Source of the DNA: Bacteroidota bacterium
GTDB taxonomy: Bacteria > Bacteroidota > Bacteroidia > Chitinophagales > Chitinophagaceae
Length of the DNA stretch: 64,000 bases
Direction of reading: 5' to 3'
NCBI GenBank assembly: GCA_018266575.1
Contig: JAFEAE010000024.1
Coordinates: 162,750 to 226,749 of the forward strand
How positions within the stretch are numbered: the first letter of the stretch is position 1; each line of letters starts with the position of its first letter. Below are positions 60,929 through 64,000 of the stretch, piece by piece. The translations under genes were made by a program, and so were the position numbers. The notes under the pieces were generated by a model. That model had not been told where the DNA came from. It saw only the letters and a program-made list of their open reading frames with translations, and made no database searches.

Positions 60929-62332
60929 TTAATTATCTTTTTGCTGTAAAATTTTCTTCTCCAGCATTTCTATTTTTTGCTGAAGCAATTCCAGTTTTTC
61001 ATTTTGCCCTTTCAATTTCTCGATCTCCTTATTCTGATCAATGATATATAAAGTGAGTTCTTCTATTTTCTTTAGTAGCAACGCCTGGTTCGCTCCCACG
61101 TCAATTCCTTTTTCGTTTATATCGGCTTGAGAAGGTATTTCAGGAAGATGTTTATTTTGCTGAATATATTTTTCAACTTCGGTTATAGATGGCAGTGAGT
61201 ATTTTGGGTCGAACACATAATCTGGCCAATTACTGTATAGTTTTACTACTGCTTTTGTAAAGATTGCAGATCCGTTAACAGCAAGTTGATAACCCTGTGT
61301 ATTGCCAGTCGCAATTCCCACATTACCATTTTGATCTATTCGCATTCCTGTTGTGGCATTTGCCCAGGGAGAAATTATGAACCCAAATGTACCTCCTCCC
61401 ATAGCAGTTCCCCCATATATGATACCTGCGTCACCGGCTTGTGTAAGATTATTCCAAGAACCAACACTTAGTGAATTAGGGTGAATTCTGATAAATCCTG
61501 TACTTGTGTATCGCATCGTAAGTCCATCGTTTGCTGAAGTGGTTTGCATATCAATTTTCGTTGCGGGAGTCGATGTTCCTATTCCAATACTTCCATCTCC
61601 TCTAAGAACAAATTGTGTAGCCCCTGAACCATCATCCTGGGCTTTTAAGAAATAACTATTCTGAGCGTTCGTAGGTGTACTAAAGCTTGCACTATGCAAA
61701 AAAAGAATACTTTGTGGAGAAGAAGATAACTGATTATATGCCTCAATATCTGCAACAGGTGTAGAAATACCAGCTCCAATTTTTCCGGTAAAATAAGAAA
61801 GAGCTGAATTAAGATAAATGGCATCTAAAGGACCGCCTCCTGCCACAGCAAATTGCAGAGCTTTATAGCCGGTCACATTTGGACGCAATACGTATCCAAA
61901 GGTTTGACTTGTCCTTGATATATACAGATCACCACCATCAACTTGCATTGTTCCATTTGTATAAATATTTCCGCGAACATCTAATGTATTTGTAGGGGAA
62001 TTTGTGCCAATGCCAACATAACCGCCGTCTGTAATTCTCATTTTTTCAGAAAAACCTCCTGCCGCAAGATCAGTAGCCGAGCCGAAACGCAAGCCTCCAT
62101 TTGTATTGCCGTATTTCCAGATTAATGCATTGTCTGCCCAGTTCTGTACAAAGCCGGTAAGGCTACCTCCAGAAACATTGGAGGCAGCGAGATGCCCTAT
62201 TACTTGTAATGGAATTGATGGTGTTGTTGTTCCTATACCAACATTGCCACTTGAAGGAAATGTGTTTTGTGCATTTACAAATCGTGATACAAATAAGAAC
62301 AGTGCTACGTAGATAAAAATTTTTCTTTTCAT
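60929..62332 (-). CDS. Secreted GNVGIGTT-repeat coiled-coil protein, copy 2
   Basis: 467 residues, signal peptide ending RFVNAQ. GNVGIGTT and GSIGIGTSTP repeats, a conserved TGMRIDQNGNVGIATGNTQG block, then the PDYVF...SLPSITEVEKYIQQNKHLP end block and a coiled coil (IIDQNKEIEKLKGQN). Highly similar to the next gene over its last ~200 codons, so the two arose by tandem duplication. It lies 14 bp downstream of copy 3 on the minus strand. Confidence 0.78.
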   Translation of the reverse strand: MKRKIFIYVALFLFVSRFVNAQNTFPSSGNVGIGTTTPSIPLQVIGHLAASNVSGGSLTGFVQNWADNALIWKYGNTNGGLRFGSATDLAAGGFSEKMRITDGGYVGIGTNSPTNTLDVRGNIYTNGTMQVDGGDLYISRTSQTFGYVLRPNVTGYKALQFAVAGGGPLDAIYLNSALSYFTGKIGAGISTPVADIEAYNQLSSSPQSILFLHSASFSTPTNAQNSYFLKAQDDGSGATQFVLRGDGSIGIGTSTPATKIDMQTTSANDGLTMRYTSTGFIRIHPNSLSVGSWNNLTQAGDAGIIYGGTAMGGGTFGFIISPWANATTGMRIDQNGNVGIATGNTQGYQLAVNGSAIFTKAVVKLYSNWPDYVFDPKYSLPSITEVEKYIQQNKHLPEIPSQADINEKGIDVGANQALLLKKIEELTLYIIDQNKEIEKLKGQNEKLELLQQKIEMLEKKILQQKDN

Positions 62333-62346
62333 ACTGTTAGAGCAAT

Positions 62347-63564
62347 TTATTTATTGATCAATTTTTTCAAATCATTGATTTGTTTTTGAAGAAGCTCAAA
62401 ACTTTCCTTCATGCCCTCGAATTCCTTATTTTGATTTTTTAAATTTTCTATTTCTTTGTTCTGAGTTATTATATAGAGGGTAAGCTCTTCAATCTTTTTA
62501 AATAGCTGAGCCTGATTTGCGCCAAGGTCAACGCCATTCTTTTCAATATCGGCAGAAGAAGGAACTTCAGGCAGGTGTTTATTCTTTTGTATGTATTCTT
62601 CAAGTTCGGTTATAGATGGTAGTGAGTATTTAGGGTCAAATACATAATCAGGCCAGGTGTTATATAATTTTACTACAGCTTTCGTGAAAACTGCAGAACC
62701 ATTTACTGCAAGTTGATAGCCCTGCGTATTAGCGGTGGCAATACCAACGTTCCCGTTTTGATCTAGGCGCATGCCGGTAGTTGCATTTGCCCAGGGAGCA
62801 ATCACAAAACCAAATGTCCCGTTCCCGACAGCAGAGCCCCCAAAAAGCAAGCCTGCATCTCCTGCCTGCGTTATGCTATTCCATGCCCCAACTGCAAGAG
62901 AATTTGCTGCCATGTGTACCCATCCTGTGGTATTATATCTTAAGTGTATGCCATCGTATTGATTGGCAGTTTGCAGGTCTAATTTATAGAGTGGATTTAT
63001 TATTCCAATGCCGACATTCCCATTACCGAGTAAAGCCATTAAATCATTATAGGTACTTGCTCCTGTTTTTTGACTAAACAGAAATGAGGTTCCTGCATTG
63101 TTAAACACATTCCACATGTTAACTTCTGCTCCACCACTAGTTCTATTCCATGTTACAGTTAATCCTCCTGCACCATTATTAGCCGGAATTGTTTGAGTGT
63201 TAAGTGCTGTGTGGAAACTGCCGTTAACATCGAGAGTGGTAGTTGGAGAAGTGGTGGAAATACCAACACTTCCAGTATTCGTTATCTTCAAACGGTTAGT
63301 CGAACTTCCATAAGGGCCTGTCCAAATATTAAAACTGTTGTCGGAAGATTCTTTTGTCAATAAAAAGCTATTTGGATCATTATTACCGAGTAGTATTGAG
63401 GCGTAACCTGAATTTGTGATATGCAATATAGTTGCAGGAGATGTTGTCCCAATACCTACATTACCACTTGTAGGAAATGTGTTTTGTGCTTCTGCATTTT
63501 GATATGTACTTATAACGAAAGCAATTGATACTATAAATACAATTTTAGTTTTTGATGTTTTCAT
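62347..63564 (-). CDS. Secreted GNVGIGTT-repeat coiled-coil protein, copy 3
   Basis: 405 residues, signal peptide ending QNAEAQ. Same design as copy 2 with a shorter repeat region: SGNVGIGTTSPATILH, GSVGISTTSPTTTLDV, TGMRLDQNGNVGIATANTQG, then PDYVFDPKYSLPSITELEEY and a C-terminal coiled coil ending DLKKLINK. It begins 3 bp after the stop of the outer-membrane gene at the window edge, so these genes are probably one operon. Confidence 0.78.
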   Translation of the reverse strand: MKTSKTKIVFIVSIAFVISTYQNAEAQNTFPTSGNVGIGTTSPATILHITNSGYASILLGNNDPNSFLLTKESSDNSFNIWTGPYGSSTNRLKITNTGSVGISTTSPTTTLDVNGSFHTALNTQTIPANNGAGGLTVTWNRTSGGAEVNMWNVFNNAGTSFLFSQKTGASTYNDLMALLGNGNVGIGIINPLYKLDLQTANQYDGIHLRYNTTGWVHMAANSLAVGAWNSITQAGDAGLLFGGSAVGNGTFGFVIAPWANATTGMRLDQNGNVGIATANTQGYQLAVNGSAVFTKAVVKLYNTWPDYVFDPKYSLPSITELEEYIQKNKHLPEVPSSADIEKNGVDLGANQAQLFKKIEELTLYIITQNKEIENLKNQNKEFEGMKESFELLQKQINDLKKLINK

Positions 63565-63567
63565 TTT

Positions 63568-64000
63568 TCAAAAATTATATCCTATTCTGAATTTGAAAGG
63601 TTGAGTTTTAGGTATTTGCTGATAGCTTAAAAAATCCCAAAGCAATTGCAGCTTGGTTTTCTTAAATACTTTTGTATTCAACGAAACAATTTTACTTATG
63701 CCAATTAATCCGCTTTGTTGCCAATTGCTAAATGTGTGCAGGTCTGCAATTGAATAAAAAGGTTGCTGATAGTTATATTCAAAACCACCAGATGCAAAAA
63801 AGCTTTTCTTTATTTGCAGATCAATAAAACTTCGAAGCCCGATCCCCTGGCTACTCAGATTTATATGTTTGATATCTGTTCCCCAGCCAATTTTATAACT
63901 GGAACCAATCCCTATAACATTTTGATCATTGATTTTATATCCAAGAGAAACGCCTATATCTGTAGTTGTAGGGAAAAAAGTTGAACTTTTCGTCGTTTGC
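63568..64000 (-). CDS. Outer-membrane beta-barrel protein, cut by the window edge
   Basis: An open frame from base 64000 to the stop at 63568 (about 143 residues, start outside the window). The product has alternating hydrophobic strands (VSLGYKINDQNVIGIGSSYK, then FFASGGFEYNYQQPFYSIAD) and ends RIGYNF, a terminal-Phe strand as in outer-membrane barrels. Could anchor or secrete the coiled-coil proteins encoded just downstream. No family assignment, since the N-terminus is missing. Confidence 0.7.
   Translation of the reverse strand, partial: QTTKSSTFFPTTTDIGVSLGYKINDQNVIGIGSSYKIGWGTDIKHINLSSQGIGLRSFIDLQIKKSFFASGGFEYNYQQPFYSIADLHTFSNWQQSGLIGISKIVSLNTKVFKKTKLQLLWDFLSYQQIPKTQPFKFRIGYNF

Overview
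The window looks like chromosome of a Bacteroidota bacterium, most likely of the Chitinophagaceae or a close relative. The evidence is a SusC/SusD pair, a DUF2723 membrane protein, a tRNA promoter of the Bacteroides type (TTTG, 19 bp, TAnnTTTG), an IntDOT-like integrase, RteC, and secreted proteins with GNVGIGTT repeats. Gene family names come from recognising motifs by eye; no database search was run.

1-16.3 kb is ordinary chromosome: a 5'-cut RsmF-type rRNA methyltransferase, a small TIGR03067-like protein, a LysM/double-psi-barrel protein, a MoxR-type AAA ATPase with its VWA partner, a SusC/SusD glycan-uptake pair, DUF2723, a SAM hydroxide adenosyltransferase and a short-chain dehydrogenase. 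The first 5 kb carries several tandem-heptamer tracts, one of them read in frame inside the methyltransferase gene.

16.4-about 39 kb, perhaps to 45 kb, is an integrated mobile element next to tRNA-Lys(UUU). It has a tyrosine integrase, a mobilization module (MobA/relaxase/T4CP) without a visible mating-pair apparatus, and a PRTRC cassette. The cassette resembles a bacterial ubiquitin-conjugation set: E1-like ThiF, E2-like protein B, ubiquitin-like protein C ending in glycine, and nearby RadC with a JAB/JAMM site. Upstream lie a large DNA-methylase/helicase fusion, an unknown gene, ArdC antirestriction and SSB. Then follow a lone TnsA-like nuclease, YifB, a second SSB, a GIY-YIG-like protein, RteC, and a DNA-damage-like set (SRAP, 2H phosphoesterase, DinB and a DnaE-type polymerase). 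The right attachment site was not found.

Two signals link this region. A 15-bp palindrome, roughly ACTAAWWAWTTTAGT, lies upstream of the methylase/PRTRC genes, between the divergent 2H/SRAP operon and a small gene, and twice upstream of dnaE-dinB. This suggests one SOS-like repressor controls all three. Two long imperfect stem-loops with the same apical motif but different arm sequences lie upstream of radC and ssb.

46-64 kb is a secreted-protein island on the minus strand: three GNVGIGTT coiled-coil proteins, a giant SpvB-like/DUF5977 protein, a degenerate thioredoxin-fold protein, and an RHS protein ending in a GH24 lysozyme domain. A small secreted candidate immunity gene follows the RHS gene by 5 bp. 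REP-like palindromes follow, one of which supplies the C-terminal codons of a lipoprotein. An outer-membrane beta-barrel gene runs off the right edge.
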